NCBI GenBank assembly: GCA_934162325.1
Contig: CAKPIH010000017.1
Span: 1 to 21,992, forward strand
DNA from: an uncultured Bacilli bacterium
GTDB lineage: Bacteria; Bacillota_I; Bacilli_A; RF39; UBA660
Length of the DNA: 21,992 bases
Direction: 5' to 3'
In this document: positions 21,820-21,992 of the stretch, one piece after another
Layout of the letters: each line of letters opens with the position of its first letter
Position numbering within the stretch: position 1 is the stretch's first letter
Made by a program: the position numbers and the translations under genes
The notes under the pieces: model-generated
Seen by the model: the letters and a program-made list of their open reading frames with translations, nothing else
Told to the model about the DNA's origin: nothing
Databases searched by the model: none

Positions 21820-21992
21820 ATGGAAAATGTGAATAAAGATTTAGGAAAAACTATTGATGTATCAGAATTATATATTGGTATATATGATTCAATAGAAGGT
21901 GATAGAATTGGATTATTTAAAAAGGATAAAATTCATACGTCTTGGGATGGAAAAAAATCAGATCAATTTTATAAAGATATATTAAGCGATTA
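21820..21992 (+). CDS. Hypothetical protein, N-terminal part (cut by window end)
   Basis: The first 57 codons of an open frame starting at ATG 21820, seven bases after AGGAGG, with an excellent promoter. The visible sequence (MENVNKDLGKTIDVSELYIG at the start, then IYDSIEGDRIGLFKKDKIH) is soluble and charged and has no signal peptide. I do not recognise it. It is divergent from the Shedu gene and shares its 140-base intergenic region, so the two may be co-regulated. No stop codon is reached before the window ends. Confidence 0.75.
   Translation, partial: MENVNKDLGKTIDVSELYIGIYDSIEGDRIGLFKKDKIHTSWDGKKSDQFYKDILSD

Overview
This window is chromosomal DNA from a very AT-rich Gram-positive-lineage bacterium of the Bacillota/Mycoplasmatota type. 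The evidence is T/A-ending codons almost throughout, strong AGGAGG-type ribosome binding sites, TTGACA/TATAAT and TGnTATAAT promoters, short U-tailed terminators, and a 5S rRNA about 109 nt long, as short as those of Mollicutes. TGA is a normal stop (the MurD-MurC gene ends in TGA) and peptidoglycan genes are present. A walled gut-type lineage near the Mollicutes (RF39-like or Erysipelotrichia-like Bacilli) fits, but the genus cannot be named from the sequence.

Layout. 1-1141: 3' part of a 23S rRNA gene, 5S rRNA and a strong terminator, with no following tRNA. 1185-4633: a small hypothetical gene, then a MurD-MurC fusion. 4632-5630: PerR-type regulator and rubrerythrin in one operon, with a PerR-like palindrome at the start site. 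5770-7088: family 2 glycosyltransferase with an inverted repeat over its start site. 7075-14146: a polar amino-acid ABC transporter (lipoprotein, permease, ATPase), then an arginine deiminase pathway made of one fused ArcA-ArcB polypeptide, carbamate kinase and a YfcC-type carrier. 14135-18720: a hypothetical protein with a basic tail, an ABC-F protein, a collagen-like protein and a J-domain protein, with two copies of a structured 60-nt core element, each ending in its own terminator. 18732-21992: an accessory-looking segment with a beta-helix protein, an unrecognised gene and a Shedu-type (DUF4263) defence nuclease on the minus strand, and the start of an unknown plus-strand gene.

How it works together. 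The ABC transporter and the arc genes plausibly import and ferment arginine: arginine to citrulline, then ornithine plus carbamoyl phosphate, then ATP, with the carrier exchanging arginine for ornithine. PerR and rubrerythrin form an oxidative-stress unit in a probable anaerobe. The most unusual items are the two enzyme fusions (ArcA-ArcB and MurD-MurC), the duplicated RNA element that follows two genes encoding small proteins with lysine-rich tails, and the Shedu locus with its palindromic leader and a separate short RNA candidate downstream.
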